From positions 5,704,001 to 5,768,000 of the forward strand of contig OZ244980.1 of assembly GCA_965223035.1 (NCBI GenBank): a stretch of DNA of 64,000 bases, given 5' to 3'. Source of the stretch: CAMDPA01 sp965223035 (GTDB lineage Bacteria; Pseudomonadota; Alphaproteobacteria; Rhizobiales; Hyphomicrobiaceae). The position numbers and the translations under genes were made by a program. Below, one piece after another: positions 44,873 through 53,674 of this stretch (its first letter is position 1; each line of letters begins with the position of its first letter). Under the pieces are notes generated by a model. The model ran no database searches, was not told the DNA's origin, and was given only the letters and a program-made list of their open reading frames with translations.

Positions 44873-45262
44873 ATGCGTTATATGCCTTTGATTGCACTGT
44901 TGTTTCTCTACGACGCGCTGCCGTCGGTGGCGACCCACGTTCAGCATGACCGCACGAGCGGCAGCAACAGCGGCTACGAGGTGATCGTATTTGAAGCCGA
45001 CGGCTGCACCTACTGCCAAGTTCTTCGCCGCCGGGCCTTGCCGCACTACAAGGCGTCCCGTGTGAGTCAGATCGCACCCATGCGCTTCGTCAATGTCAGC
45101 ACTGCCGACCTCACTGGGCTCGGCATCAGCTCCCGCATCGCGATGGCACCGACCGTCGTCTTGATGCGTGATGGCCGGGAGGTCAACCGCATCAACGGGT
45201 ATGCCGGTGCCGACGCGATTGTCCGGTTGGTCGTCGACGCCGTCGGTGCGCTTCGCGACTAG
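44873..45262 (+). CDS. Thioredoxin-fold periplasmic protein
   Basis: A 129-residue protein with a short hydrophobic N-terminus (MPLIALLFLYDALPSVA) suggesting export. VIVFEADGCTYCQVLRRRAL provides a CxxC redox centre and AMAPTVVLMRDGREVNRING supplies the cis-proline strand, together the thioredoxin fold of SoxW/TlpA-like proteins. It probably reduces or exchanges disulfides in the periplasm. No cytochrome biogenesis or sox genes lie nearby, so the partner is unknown. Confidence 0.82.
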   Translation: MRYMPLIALLFLYDALPSVATHVQHDRTSGSNSGYEVIVFEADGCTYCQVLRRRALPHYKASRVSQIAPMRFVNVSTADLTGLGISSRIAMAPTVVLMRDGREVNRINGYAGADAIVRLVVDAVGALRD

Positions 45263-45383
45263 CCTGTGTTCACTTGAGGCCGATCAGCATCGCCGGCCCG
45301 CTCCGCCACCTGGTCACCCGCGACGTCGTGCCCTTGGGTGGGCGGACTGGAAAGCGGGATAGGTCCGGCTCAGACTGAAGCGC

Positions 45384-45465
45384 AAGGGCAACTTTAAGAG
45401 CGATCATCTTTGCGCCTGAGATGGGAACCGGCTTTGCGGATCTAATTTAAGGCACGATGCTTTAG
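45384..45465. repeat. Decayed palindrome, type B core
   Basis: AGGGCAACTTTAAGAGCGATC then ATCTTTGCGCCTGAGATGGG pairs imperfectly with a right arm TAATTTAAGGCACGATGCTT. Several stem positions are mismatched without compensation, so it looks old. Confidence 0.75.
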
Positions 45466-45552
45466 AATGTCGTGCAAATCCCTGGCTGCGCGGGTGGGTC
45501 TGCCGCGGCGAGGCACACTGACGCGCCACGATCGCCTTGGCCCGCCGACATG

Positions 45553-45702
45553 CTAGAGCAACCTGCCTTTCTTCGGAATCGGAACGATCCCGATCAAAGG
45601 CAGGTTGCTCACCACTTTAAGAGCGATCATCTTTGCGCCTTAAATCGGAACCGGCGCAATTGGAACCGGCGTTGTGGTTCCGATTTAAGGTGCGATGATC
45701 TA
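45553..45702. repeat. Composite palindrome module (type A then B, reverse orientation)
   Basis: A hairpin starts CTAGAGCAACCTGCC and returns AAAGGCAGGTTGCTC; the linker CACCACTTTAAGAGC is conserved; the B hairpin starts GATCATCTTTGCGCC and ends GGTGCGATGATCTA. Reverse orientation relative to 30146 and 37010. Confidence 0.9.
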
Positions 45703-45752
45703 AGTGCGATGGAGCAAGAGCCGAACCCGAGCCGAACAAGGATTATGTGCCC

Positions 45753-46013
45753 ATGAGCATAACGCTCGCCGTGGCGCTATACTTCATCATCTGGTGGACC
45801 CTGCTGTTCGCGGTCCTACCGTGGGGCGTGCGCACTCAGGGGGAAACCGGCGAGGTGGTGCCCGGTACGCCGGCGAGCGCACCAAGCAAGCCGAGAATCG
45901 CTTGGGTGCTCGGGGTCAACACACTGGTTTCCGCCATCGTCTTGAGCCTGGTCTGGGCCGCCATCACCTTCGAATGGCTGCCCGTTCCGTGGCTTGGTGG
46001 GGACGGCGGATAG
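45753..46013 (+). CDS. DUF1467-family small membrane protein
   Basis: An 86-residue protein with two membrane helices (LAVALYFIIWWTLLFAVLPW and VLGVNTLVSAIVLSLVWAAI) joined by a Gly/Pro-rich loop starting GVRTQGETGEVVPGTPASAP. The FIIWW..LF.VLPWGVRTQ pattern is the DUF1467 signature, found in alphaproteobacteria. AAGGA is upstream of ATG 45753; GTG 45747 is less likely. Function unknown. Convergent with the IPP isomerase gene. Confidence 0.88.
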   Translation: MSITLAVALYFIIWWTLLFAVLPWGVRTQGETGEVVPGTPASAPSKPRIAWVLGVNTLVSAIVLSLVWAAITFEWLPVPWLGGDGG

Positions 46014-46070
46014 CGCCACCGTGCCTTCCCGCCCGCCACAGCAGACCGACCTCCACCCGCCGTCAACGGG

Positions 46071-47117
46071 TCATAGCGGTCCTTTATCCGTCAGACGGGC
46101 CTGACGCAGCGCGTCCAGCGTGCGGCTCCCGGTGCAAAAACAGGTCAGCCGCAGCTCGTCGATCACGCCGCCGATGCGATCGGACAACGCCTCTCCCCCT
46201 TGCAACGCGGCCTCCAGCACGCCGGCGGCCATGCCGGCCAAATCAGCCCCCAACCGCAACGCCTTTGCCGCCGTTACGCCATCGTCGATGCCGCCCGATG
46301 CAATCAGCGTCACGTTCGGACACACAGCACGGACATCGACGATGGCGCGCGCGGCCGGAATCCCCCAGTCGCGGAACACTCTGGCCAGTTGACGGGTACG
46401 CGGATCGGTAGCGCGCTCACCTTCAACCGCCGCCCAACTGGTGCCGCCGGCCCCGGCTACGTCGATGACCCGGACGCCGGCATCCCACAATCGGCGCGCG
46501 ATCGGGCCTGAGATCCCGGCGCCGACCTCCTTGACGATCAGCGGAACCGGACTTTCTCGGGCTAACGTTTCGATCGCCTTCAGCACGCCGCGCCAATCTC
46601 GATCACCTTCCGGCTGGACCGCCTCTTGCAACGGATTCAAGTGAATGATCAAGGCATCCGCCGCGATCATCTCCGCCGCCCGCCGGGCCATATCAGGATT
46701 GTTCCACGCGGTGAGTTGCGCTCCGCCGAAATTTGCCAAGATCGGCACGTCCGGCGCCAGGCGACGCAACTCAGGCCCAAAGCCGCCGCTGGCACTGCCG
46801 GCGGATTGTTGCTCCAGCGCGACGCGCTGCGAGCCGACGCCGAAAGCGATCTTGTGATGTTGCGCTGCCTCGGCGATGGCCCGATTGATGCTCTCGGCGC
46901 GGGCTGGTCCGCCGGTCATGGAACTGATGAGCAGCGGCGCGTCGAGCTTTCGGTTGAGAAACGGGATGCCGAGATCGACGTCGCTCAGGGCCATTTCCGG
47001 CAGCGCGCAATGTTCAAAGCGAACCGCCTCGAAGCCCGCCGACACCGCATGGGCGCTGACATCGCGATTGAGCACGATATCGAGGTGCTGCGATTTGCGT
47101 TCGAAGGTATCGCTCAT
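46071..47117 (-). CDS. fni: Isopentenyl-diphosphate delta-isomerase, type 2
   Basis: A 348-residue FMN-dependent enzyme interconverting isopentenyl and dimethylallyl diphosphate. SDTFERKSQHLDIVL is the N-terminal substrate segment, LLISSMTGG and FGVGSQRVAL follow, then HLNPLQEAVQPEGD with catalytic and metal residues, KEVGAGIS, and the FMN phosphate site VAGAGGTSW with ASGGIDDG. ATG 47117 matches the family; a TTG seven codons earlier is possible. It supplies terpenoid precursors such as quinones, hopanoids and carotenoids. Confidence 0.94.
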   Translation of the reverse strand: MSDTFERKSQHLDIVLNRDVSAHAVSAGFEAVRFEHCALPEMALSDVDLGIPFLNRKLDAPLLISSMTGGPARAESINRAIAEAAQHHKIAFGVGSQRVALEQQSAGSASGGFGPELRRLAPDVPILANFGGAQLTAWNNPDMARRAAEMIAADALIIHLNPLQEAVQPEGDRDWRGVLKAIETLARESPVPLIVKEVGAGISGPIARRLWDAGVRVIDVAGAGGTSWAAVEGERATDPRTRQLARVFRDWGIPAARAIVDVRAVCPNVTLIASGGIDDGVTAAKALRLGADLAGMAAGVLEAALQGGEALSDRIGGVIDELRLTCFCTGSRTLDALRQARLTDKGPL

Positions 47118-47307
47118 GTGCTGGTCGCCAAGCTCCAATACTAAGTCATGCGCGTAAGGCTGTTAAGCGGGCACGAGCCCTGTCTGCGATCGACCGCTGA
47201 GTGGACCAGGCTGACCAGCCCGGTTTTAACCCAGATGTCCGCACCGCGGGAAGCGGATGTGCGCGCGCCTTCGATCGGGTCAGACCTGGCGGCGGGTAGG
47301 GCCCACG

Positions 47308-48381
47308 TCACCGCTCATCGGCTTGGATTGTGACGGCATCGTCGTAGCCGTGCGGGCAGCCGGCTGGATCCAGCACCTCATACGACGTGACGCCGGCAGC
47401 GGTTGCCACCCGCCGCAGATAATCGGGCCCGACCGGAACCTTGCCATGCCCACCTGGAATATCGAGCACGTAAGTCGGCTGGGCCAGCCCTGACAGGCCC
47501 GCGCGCAACGCCGCCATCAGCGCCTGGCCGTGCGCCAACGCTGTGCGAAAATGTTCGGTACCCGGCGCGCGATCCAGGTGGTGCAAATTGTAGGGTTTGA
47601 TCCGGGTTTCAACGAAGGCGCGAAACAGCCGGTCGAGGGTTTGCGCATCATCATTCACGCCCTTTAACAGCACGGTCTGGCTGACCATGGCAATGCCGGC
47701 ATCGATCAGGCGCGCGCAAGCAGCGCGCACCGCCGGCGTCAGTTCATCGGGATGATTGGCATGCACCGCGACATAGACGGCGTTGCCTGGCCTCTTTAGC
47801 GCCGCGACCAGATCGTCAGTCACCCTCTCGGGCGCCACGACCGGCAGCCGGGTGTGCCATCGCAGCACTTTGACGTGCGGGATCGCGAACAAGCCCGCGG
47901 TCACATCGGCAATGCGTCTGGGCGATAGAACCAACGGATCGCCGCCAGATAAAATAACCTCCCAGATGCGCTCATGCTGCGCGATATAGGCGCGGGCCGC
48001 CTCCAACGCGACGCCCGACAGCGGGACGCCGCTCGCCGGCCCGACCATCTCGCGACGAAAACAAAAGCGGCAGTACACCGCACACACTGGCGCTAGCTTC
48101 AGCAGCACGCGGTCCGGATACCGATGAATGAGGCCCGGTGTGACCTCATGGGCATGGTCACCGATGGGGTCCGCACACTCATCGGCGCGTTCGCTCAGCT
48201 CTCGCACGTCCGGTAGGAACTGGCGGGCAATCGGACCATCGTTGGACGTCGACGCGAGCAGCTGCTCGATCGCCGGCGTCAGGGCAACGGCGTAGCGCGC
48301 GGCAACCTGCCGCAGGTTTTCGGTTTGGGTGTCCGCCCGCGGAGCTGCGCCCTGGGACGCATGGCTGGGAGCGTCCACCAC
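47308..48381 (-). CDS. Lysine 2,3-aminomutase-like radical SAM protein (EpmB/KamA family)
   Basis: A 357-residue radical SAM protein. CAVYCRFCFRR provides the CxxxCxxC cluster ligands, ILSGGDPLVLS the SAM region, HTRLPVVAPERV and YVAVHANHPDEL are family motifs, and LKGVNDD and YVLDIPGGHGKVP the PLP-binding C-terminal part. Its length matches EpmB, which converts alpha-lysine to beta-lysine for elongation factor P, more than KamA (about 416). No epmA or efp is nearby. GTG 48381 follows the upstream gene's TAG directly, so the two are co-translated. Confidence 0.9.
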   Translation of the reverse strand: MVDAPSHASQGAAPRADTQTENLRQVAARYAVALTPAIEQLLASTSNDGPIARQFLPDVRELSERADECADPIGDHAHEVTPGLIHRYPDRVLLKLAPVCAVYCRFCFRREMVGPASGVPLSGVALEAARAYIAQHERIWEVILSGGDPLVLSPRRIADVTAGLFAIPHVKVLRWHTRLPVVAPERVTDDLVAALKRPGNAVYVAVHANHPDELTPAVRAACARLIDAGIAMVSQTVLLKGVNDDAQTLDRLFRAFVETRIKPYNLHHLDRAPGTEHFRTALAHGQALMAALRAGLSGLAQPTYVLDIPGGHGKVPVGPDYLRRVATAAGVTSYEVLDPAGCPHGYDDAVTIQADER

Positions 48382-49179
48382 CTAGAAGCGCTCCATCAGC
48401 CAACCTTTGTTCTGGAATTGATCGTTGACGCCTTGAGCGCGCAGCGCGTGCCAAATGGTGGCGACGTTGATCGGGATCACCGGCTTATTCAACTGATGCT
48501 CCAGGGTCGGGAAGATGTCGACGGTGGAGAGGTTGGTGCCGGCTTGCACGATCGCATCGACGTCAGCAGCGTTGAGCTCGTTGACGACGACGTCGACCAC
48601 CTCCCGCGGGGGGGTGTGCGCGATCGACGTAGCGGTGTCGCACTTGAGCCCGATCACTTTGTGGACGTCGTATCCAGATTCCGCCAAGAACCGGTGCACC
48701 TGCTCGTCGCCGACCGGCTGGTAAGGCGTCAGCGCCGCCACCTTCTTGGCGCCGAATTTGTCCAATGCGGCCCGCAACGCCGCAGCTCCGCTGGTCAACC
48801 CCATGTCCTGGCCGATCTGTTCGCGCAGGCGCTGCTCGAACTCGGCATTGCCCTCAAGTCCACCCCAAAACGTCTCTGCCGACATGCCCATCATCACGTA
48901 GGACGGCTCACAGGTCATGGCATTGCGCAGGGAACCCGGGATCGTCTTACGAATCGCGTCGATGAACGCCAGGAACATATTGTCGGAGGACAGATCCGGT
49001 TGCTCGACCCAAAAGCGGCTGAAATGCCAGGATACACCCGGGGGCACGAACTGCTGGCAATCATATTCGACACCAATGTTGGTGGACGGAATGATCACTG
49101 CGATGCGCGCGCGCGCGCCGATCCAGGGCTCCTGAGCCCGCTTGAGTTCGGGCGCTGGCTTGAAGTCGATGAGCCGCAT
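48382..49179 (-). CDS. Aspartate/glutamate racemase-superfamily protein (maleate isomerase/AMDase-like)
   Basis: A 265-residue protein of the maleate isomerase / arylmalonate decarboxylase fold: ARIAVIIPSTNIGVEYDCQQ, ALTPYQPVGDEQVHRFL and AIVQAGTNLSTVDIFPTLEH. The two catalytic cysteines seem to be missing: the first position reads VMMGMSAETF where relatives have a Cys before T/S, and the second reads QAGTNLS where Cys-Thr is usual. Alignment by eye, so the exact positions need checking. GGAGATCTCC upstream supports ATG 49179. First gene of a two-gene unit with the radical SAM protein. Confidence 0.8.
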   Translation of the reverse strand: MRLIDFKPAPELKRAQEPWIGARARIAVIIPSTNIGVEYDCQQFVPPGVSWHFSRFWVEQPDLSSDNMFLAFIDAIRKTIPGSLRNAMTCEPSYVMMGMSAETFWGGLEGNAEFEQRLREQIGQDMGLTSGAAALRAALDKFGAKKVAALTPYQPVGDEQVHRFLAESGYDVHKVIGLKCDTATSIAHTPPREVVDVVVNELNAADVDAIVQAGTNLSTVDIFPTLEHQLNKPVIPINVATIWHALRAQGVNDQFQNKGWLMERF

Positions 49180-49616
49180 GGGAGATCTCCGTGTCATCGG
49201 TGTCGGCGTCGTTGCGCCGAGCCTCGTGTTGCAACTTTAGACGCTTGGCTCCCAAGCGTCGCCACCGTCACACTCGCTAACGTGGTGTTGGGTTCTGGAG
49301 CATTGAACGCTTGACGACCATCGGCTGGAAGCCAGCGTCCAATCCACAACACTAGCTCATATCCGCGCAAGGCGGAAACGCCTCGCCGGGTGGGGGAGCG
49401 GGAGGGTTCCAGCACACTGTGAAACGCTATAGCGCGAGATCGGGGCCTGCCAACAGAGAAAATCCGTCGCGCCCACTATCGTGCCCGCTGCTGCAATGGC
49501 CCCAACCTAAGATTGGCGATCGCGCGGCGCTGCGCCACGGCGAGAACGGGTGACAGCGCCGCGCGCCGGCGGCATAGTTCGGCCCAAGTCAATCACAGGC
49601 AAGTGGGCGATAACTC
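49180..49616. other. Divergent intergenic region with a type C repeat
   Basis: 437 bp between the racemase-like gene and a monooxygenase gene. A type C repeat lies at 49391-49433, preceded by a small AGGCGGAAACGCCT hairpin with a GAAA loop. No gene seen. Confidence 0.6.
49391..49433. repeat. Type C element, reverse orientation
   Basis: TGGGGGAGCGGGAGGGTTCC then AGCACACTGTGAAACGCTAT. Reverse complement of 40113-40157 with few changes. Confidence 0.78.
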
Positions 49617-50828
49617 ATGACGGACGACAACCGGGTCTTGATCGCGGGCGGTGGCCCCGTCGGCTACACGGCGGCCTATGCCCTGGCGCGACGCGGCATC
49701 CCGTGCACGCTGCTGGAGGCGGGCGACAAAATCTTCGACGATCCGCGCGCCGGCACCATCCACCCGCCGACATTAGAGCTGTTCGCGACGCTCGGTCTGA
49801 CGCAGACGATGCTGGACATGGGCTACGTCGTCGGCAACTACCACTACCGCGATCGGCGCACCGGGCTGATCGCCAATTTCGATCTGGGCCTGCTTGCGCA
49901 GGACACGCCGTACCCCTTCCGGCTGATGTTTGAACAGCACAAGCTGTGCGCGTTGGTCCGCGATCGGTTGCTTGCTGAATTTCCACAACACCCCGTCCTG
50001 CTCAACCATCGCGTCGCGGACGTCCAACAAGACCCAGACGGCGTGACGGCCCAAGTCGAGACGCCCGCGGGTCATCGCACGATGCGCGGGCGGTATATGC
50101 TCGGCTGCGACGGCGGCCGCAGCCAAGTGCGCAAATCGATGGGCGTGGAGTTCGAAGGGTTTACCTACGACGAGCGGTTTTTGATCCTGTCGACGCGCTT
50201 CGACTTCGCGCCTTATGGCTATGCGTTTACGAACTACATCGCCGACCCCGAACAGTGGTGCGCCTTGTTCAAGGTGCCCGGCTACGACGGTCAAGGGATG
50301 TGGCGCGTGGTGTTCCCGGTCGACAACACGTCGCAAGATGAGGCCCTGTACGAGGAGGCCAACGTCCAGCGGCTGATCCAGGGTTTTCACCCACAGGACG
50401 CTGATTATCTGGTCGAGCACCGCAATCTCTACCACGTCCATCAGCGGGTCGCCACCAGCTATCGCGAGGGTCGAATCTTGATCGCCGGCGATGCTGCCCA
50501 CATCAATAATCCGCTCGGCGGGATGGGCATGAACTTCGGTTTGCACGACGTGTTCAATCTCGCCGATAAACTCGCGCAGATCTGGCAGGGCGGCGCCTCA
50601 CAGGACGTGCTCGCCCTCTACGACCGGCAGCGTCGTACGGTGGCGCAGGACTATCTGCAACGACAAACCATCGAAAACAAAAAGAACATGGAAAATGCGG
50701 ACGCGGCCGCGCGGGAAAGATTCTATGACGAGTTGCGCGCGATCGTCGCCGACCGCGACAAGCAGCGCAGCTATTTGCGCCGCGTGGCGATGATCGAGGG
50801 CTTTGAACGGGCGGCAGCGATCAGCTGA
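49617..50828 (+). CDS. FAD-dependent monooxygenase (aromatic hydroxylase type)
   Basis: A 403-residue class A flavoprotein hydroxylase. RVLIAGGGPVGYTAAYALAR is the FAD ADP-binding loop, PRAGTIHPPTLELF and FEQHKLCALVRDRL are typical of PheA/MhpA/TfdB-like enzymes, GCDGGRSQVRKSMG is the DG motif, and ILIAGDAAHINNPLGGMGMN the FAD ribityl motif. It lacks the thioredoxin-like third domain of phenol hydroxylases. Needs NAD(P)H and oxygen. It faces two dehydrogenase genes and is one of three such hydroxylases in the window. Confidence 0.9.
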   Translation: MTDDNRVLIAGGGPVGYTAAYALARRGIPCTLLEAGDKIFDDPRAGTIHPPTLELFATLGLTQTMLDMGYVVGNYHYRDRRTGLIANFDLGLLAQDTPYPFRLMFEQHKLCALVRDRLLAEFPQHPVLLNHRVADVQQDPDGVTAQVETPAGHRTMRGRYMLGCDGGRSQVRKSMGVEFEGFTYDERFLILSTRFDFAPYGYAFTNYIADPEQWCALFKVPGYDGQGMWRVVFPVDNTSQDEALYEEANVQRLIQGFHPQDADYLVEHRNLYHVHQRVATSYREGRILIAGDAAHINNPLGGMGMNFGLHDVFNLADKLAQIWQGGASQDVLALYDRQRRTVAQDYLQRQTIENKKNMENADAAARERFYDELRAIVADRDKQRSYLRRVAMIEGFERAAAIS

Positions 50829-50846
50829 AGGGAAAACCGGCGCCCA

Positions 50847-51707
50847 TCAACTGCTGGCCGCGTAGGCCATCGGCGGCTTGCCGGTCCAGTCCGGGGGGTT
50901 GGTCGCCTTCACCTGCCGCGCCTCCTTCACCATCTCCCTGACGGCACCGCACAGCGGCAGCGACAAGCCGGCGGCATCGGCCATATCGCTGACAATGTGC
51001 ATGTCCTTCAACGCCCAGGTGAACGTGATGCCGTCCCAATCCTCCAACGCGGCGGATTTGCCGGAGCTGATTTGCAGCGCTTCGCGTAGCTTCGGCAACG
51101 CGATGCCGGTGGTCTCGGCGAGCCGGCCGGCCTCGATCAATCCGACGGCGGTGATCCAAAGCATCAGATTGTTCATGGTCTTGCCGACTTGGCCGTGGCC
51201 GACCTCGCCAAGATGCACGATGTCAGAGCAAAAACACGAATAAATGGGCGCTGCGCGCTCCACCACCTCAGCGTGACCGCCAACCAGCGCCAACAGTGTT
51301 CCCGCATCCGCCGCCCAACGCCCGCGCGCGATCGGTGCGTCATAGATATCGAGGCCGTAGGTTGTCGCCGCCGCCTGCATCCGCCTGGCCGTGGTCGGCG
51401 CCACCGTCGAGGAAATGGCAATCACACCACCGGGCTTCATGGCTTCCAGCAGCCCAGCGGTTCCACAGATCACCTGCTCGACCTCCGCATCGAAGCCGAC
51501 GCCGAGAATGACGAACGTTGCCCGCCGCGCCAGCTCGGCCGGCGTGCGGTAGGCTTGGGCCCCGGCGGCTCGGGCCAGCTCGGTTTGCTGATCGGAGATA
51601 TCGCAGACGCCAACCTCATAACCTTTGGCCAACAAATGCTTGAGCATGGCCAAGCCCATGCGGCCGACACCGACAATCCCAACCTGCTCTTGCGCCCGTT
51701 CTGCCAT
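50847..51707 (-). CDS. NAD(P)-dependent beta-hydroxyacid dehydrogenase (HIBADH family)
   Basis: A 286-residue dehydrogenase with VGIVGVGRMGLAMLKHLLA as the coenzyme loop, VAPTTARRM near the substrate pocket, IYDAPIARGRWAADAGTL (the substrate loop, where relatives read DAPVSGG), and the catalytic lysine in GQVGKTMNNLM. The helical C-terminal domain is complete. GAGG upstream suits ATG 51707. Oxidises a beta-hydroxyacid; substrate unknown. Convergent with the monooxygenase gene, 18 bp apart. Confidence 0.9.
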   Translation of the reverse strand: MAERAQEQVGIVGVGRMGLAMLKHLLAKGYEVGVCDISDQQTELARAAGAQAYRTPAELARRATFVILGVGFDAEVEQVICGTAGLLEAMKPGGVIAISSTVAPTTARRMQAAATTYGLDIYDAPIARGRWAADAGTLLALVGGHAEVVERAAPIYSCFCSDIVHLGEVGHGQVGKTMNNLMLWITAVGLIEAGRLAETTGIALPKLREALQISSGKSAALEDWDGITFTWALKDMHIVSDMADAAGLSLPLCGAVREMVKEARQVKATNPPDWTGKPPMAYAASS

Positions 51708-51806
51708 CTGAGCATGCCTCCGCAATTGCTGCCGCGCGAAAGGCTATCATGACACGCTATAAGGTAGCGCCAAGTGCCAATCGCCACCTGCCAAGGAGTT
51801 TCGCCG

Positions 51807-52763
51807 ATGAGCATTCGACAGCTTGCTGTGTGTCCGCCCTCGATCACCAGCTATCCTCACCTGCTGCAACGCGTCGTCGACCGCTATCCAAATGCCAAGG
51901 TTTGGCGAGGACCCAAGATCACGGACGAGGACGCGTTGATCGACTTTCTTACCAGCTGCGATGCCGCGATCGTGGCGATGGAACCGATCACCGCTCGCGT
52001 TTTGGCCGCGCTGCCTGAGCTCAAGATCATCGGCAAGATGGCGGCGGGCTGCGAATTCATCGACTTTGAGGCGCTGAAGGCGCATGGGGTGCGTTTTGGC
52101 TATTCGTTCGGAGTGAATAAGCTGGCGGTCGCGGAACTGACCTTGGCGTTGATGATCGCAGGTTTGCGACGGGTGGGCGAACAAAACCTGGCGATGCGGG
52201 CCGGCGCGCGTCCGACTATGCAGGTCGGGCGACTGCTGACAGGCCGCACCGTCGGCATCCACGGCTGCGGCAACATCGGCAAAGAGGTGGTGCGCCTGCT
52301 TCGTCCGTTCGGCTGCAAACTGTTGGCTTGCGACATCAAGGACTATCCGGACTTCTACCGGGACTATCGGGTGGAACCTGTCGGCATGGACCAATTGCTA
52401 ATGCGCGCGGAAGTGCTGAGCCTGCATTTGCCGAGGACGAAGACGACGCGAGGGTTGTATTCGCAGGACGTGCTGGCGCGGATGCGGCCGGATGCGGTGC
52501 TGATCAACACCGGACGCGGCGGGATCGTCGACGAGGCAGCACTGCTGGACCGGCTCGAGGCCGGTCACCTGGCCGCAGCATGCTTTGACGTGTTCGCCAT
52601 CGAGCCGGCCGAGAACGACGCATTGCTGCGACATCCGCGCATGCTGGCAACCCCGCACATCGGCGCAGGCGCGGACGAAACGCGGTTGGCGATGGTCGAC
52701 GCGGCGCTGCGTGGCCTAGTTGAGAATGAACTCGTCGACCCCGCCCACTACTACGACAATTGA
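51807..52763 (+). CDS. D-isomer-specific 2-hydroxyacid dehydrogenase
   Basis: A 318-residue NAD-linked enzyme. Coenzyme motif GIHGCGNIGKEVVRLL, catalytic arginine in LINTGRGGIVDEAAL, glutamate in DVFAIEPAEND and histidine in ATPHIGAGADE make the R-E-H triad complete. It reduces 2-ketoacids or oxidises D-2-hydroxyacids, in the phosphoglycerate/glyoxylate-reductase group. A strong AAGGAG (51793-51798) fixes ATG 51807. Divergent from the HIBADH-family gene. Confidence 0.92.
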   Translation: MSIRQLAVCPPSITSYPHLLQRVVDRYPNAKVWRGPKITDEDALIDFLTSCDAAIVAMEPITARVLAALPELKIIGKMAAGCEFIDFEALKAHGVRFGYSFGVNKLAVAELTLALMIAGLRRVGEQNLAMRAGARPTMQVGRLLTGRTVGIHGCGNIGKEVVRLLRPFGCKLLACDIKDYPDFYRDYRVEPVGMDQLLMRAEVLSLHLPRTKTTRGLYSQDVLARMRPDAVLINTGRGGIVDEAALLDRLEAGHLAAACFDVFAIEPAENDALLRHPRMLATPHIGAGADETRLAMVDAALRGLVENELVDPAHYYDN

Positions 52764-52814
52764 CACCGGAACGGGGGCGATGTTTGGCGCCACGGAAACG
52801 TTGCGCAAAGAACA

Positions 52815-53642
52815 TCAGTGGCATGCGATGGCATTGCCCGCGCCCATTTGCGGCCCAGGCCACATCGACGTCGTCCGGCCGGACAGACAATATGCCACCA
52901 AGCCCATCCATTCCTTGACTGAAAGATTGACCAGCCTAAGGCCGTCATCGGCCGTCGTAAAGTGCTCCCAAATCGCACTGATGCCGGTCGTACGATAGTC
53001 GACGGGCCACGCCAAGACATCGAACCCCGCGCGTCGGAAGGTGCCAACGGCGCGGGGCATGTGATAAGCAGATGTCACAAGCAAAAAGCGTTGCGCCGGC
53101 GTCGGCGCAAGCAACGCTTTCAATCCCGCCGCGTTCTCGAACGTCGTGCGGGAATCGGGTTCGAGCAAGATGCGGCCCGGATCAATGCCGGCCGCGACGA
53201 AATACTTGCCGACGGCGGATGCAGCGCTGCTACCTTCCTGCAGCAACGTGCCGCCCCCTCCGGAGAAGATCAGGCGGGCCTGCGGCCGGCGGTGGGCCAC
53301 GATCAGCGCTTCCGACAACCGCTCAGCTGCCTCATTCAATGACAAGTCCCGCCGGGCGCTGGAGATCCTCGTCTCCTCCAACCCGCCCAGGACGATGATG
53401 CCGGCGATGTCGGGCGGCAACTCGCCGCGTGAAAACCGCTGCTCAAGCGGCAGCACCAACAGGTTACCCAGCGGGGAATAGCCGCACACGAGCAGCAACA
53501 CCACACCGGTCACCAACAGACGCCGGCCCCAGACCAGGCCGCGGGTGGTCAGCACGAGCACGGTGCCGACGACCAATACCAGGGCGATCAGGTTGGACGG
53601 CTGCAGAAGGCCCGTTAGCACCTTTCCGACAAAGTAGAACAT
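52815..53642 (-). CDS. YdcF/DUF218-family membrane protein
   Basis: A 275-residue protein with two or three N-terminal membrane segments (LIALVLVVGTVLVLTT, LLVTGVVLLLVCGYSPLG) and a DUF218 domain: GIIVLGGLEETRIS, RLIFSGGGGTLL, EPDSRTTFENAAG and LLVTSAYHMPRAVGTFRRAG. The ElyC/SanA/YdcF group is linked to envelope integrity; the acidic and histidine residues suggest a hydrolase or nucleotide-binding site. The C-terminal 25 residues seem unstructured. Topology puts the domain in the periplasm or cytoplasm with equal likelihood. Confidence 0.88.
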   Translation of the reverse strand: MFYFVGKVLTGLLQPSNLIALVLVVGTVLVLTTRGLVWGRRLLVTGVVLLLVCGYSPLGNLLVLPLEQRFSRGELPPDIAGIIVLGGLEETRISSARRDLSLNEAAERLSEALIVAHRRPQARLIFSGGGGTLLQEGSSAASAVGKYFVAAGIDPGRILLEPDSRTTFENAAGLKALLAPTPAQRFLLVTSAYHMPRAVGTFRRAGFDVLAWPVDYRTTGISAIWEHFTTADDGLRLVNLSVKEWMGLVAYCLSGRTTSMWPGPQMGAGNAIACH

Positions 53643-53674
53643 CTATCTGCTCCAGCCCGATCAATGTAGCGGGG

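Larger units (their letters stand above)
45263..45752. other. Repeat-filled intergenic region
   Basis: Starts with a degenerate C/D mosaic repeat (45275-45383, TTGAGGCCGATCAGC to CTCAGACTGAAGCGC), then a decayed type B palindrome (45384-45465) and an A-B composite (45553-45702). AAGGA at 45738-45742 serves the DUF1467 gene. No gene. Confidence 0.7.

Noticed and set aside
45384..45702. Possible tRNA or structured RNA gene from strong hairpins
   Set aside because: The hairpins belong to the dispersed palindromes; no T-loop GTTCGAATC, acceptor stem or CCA pattern.
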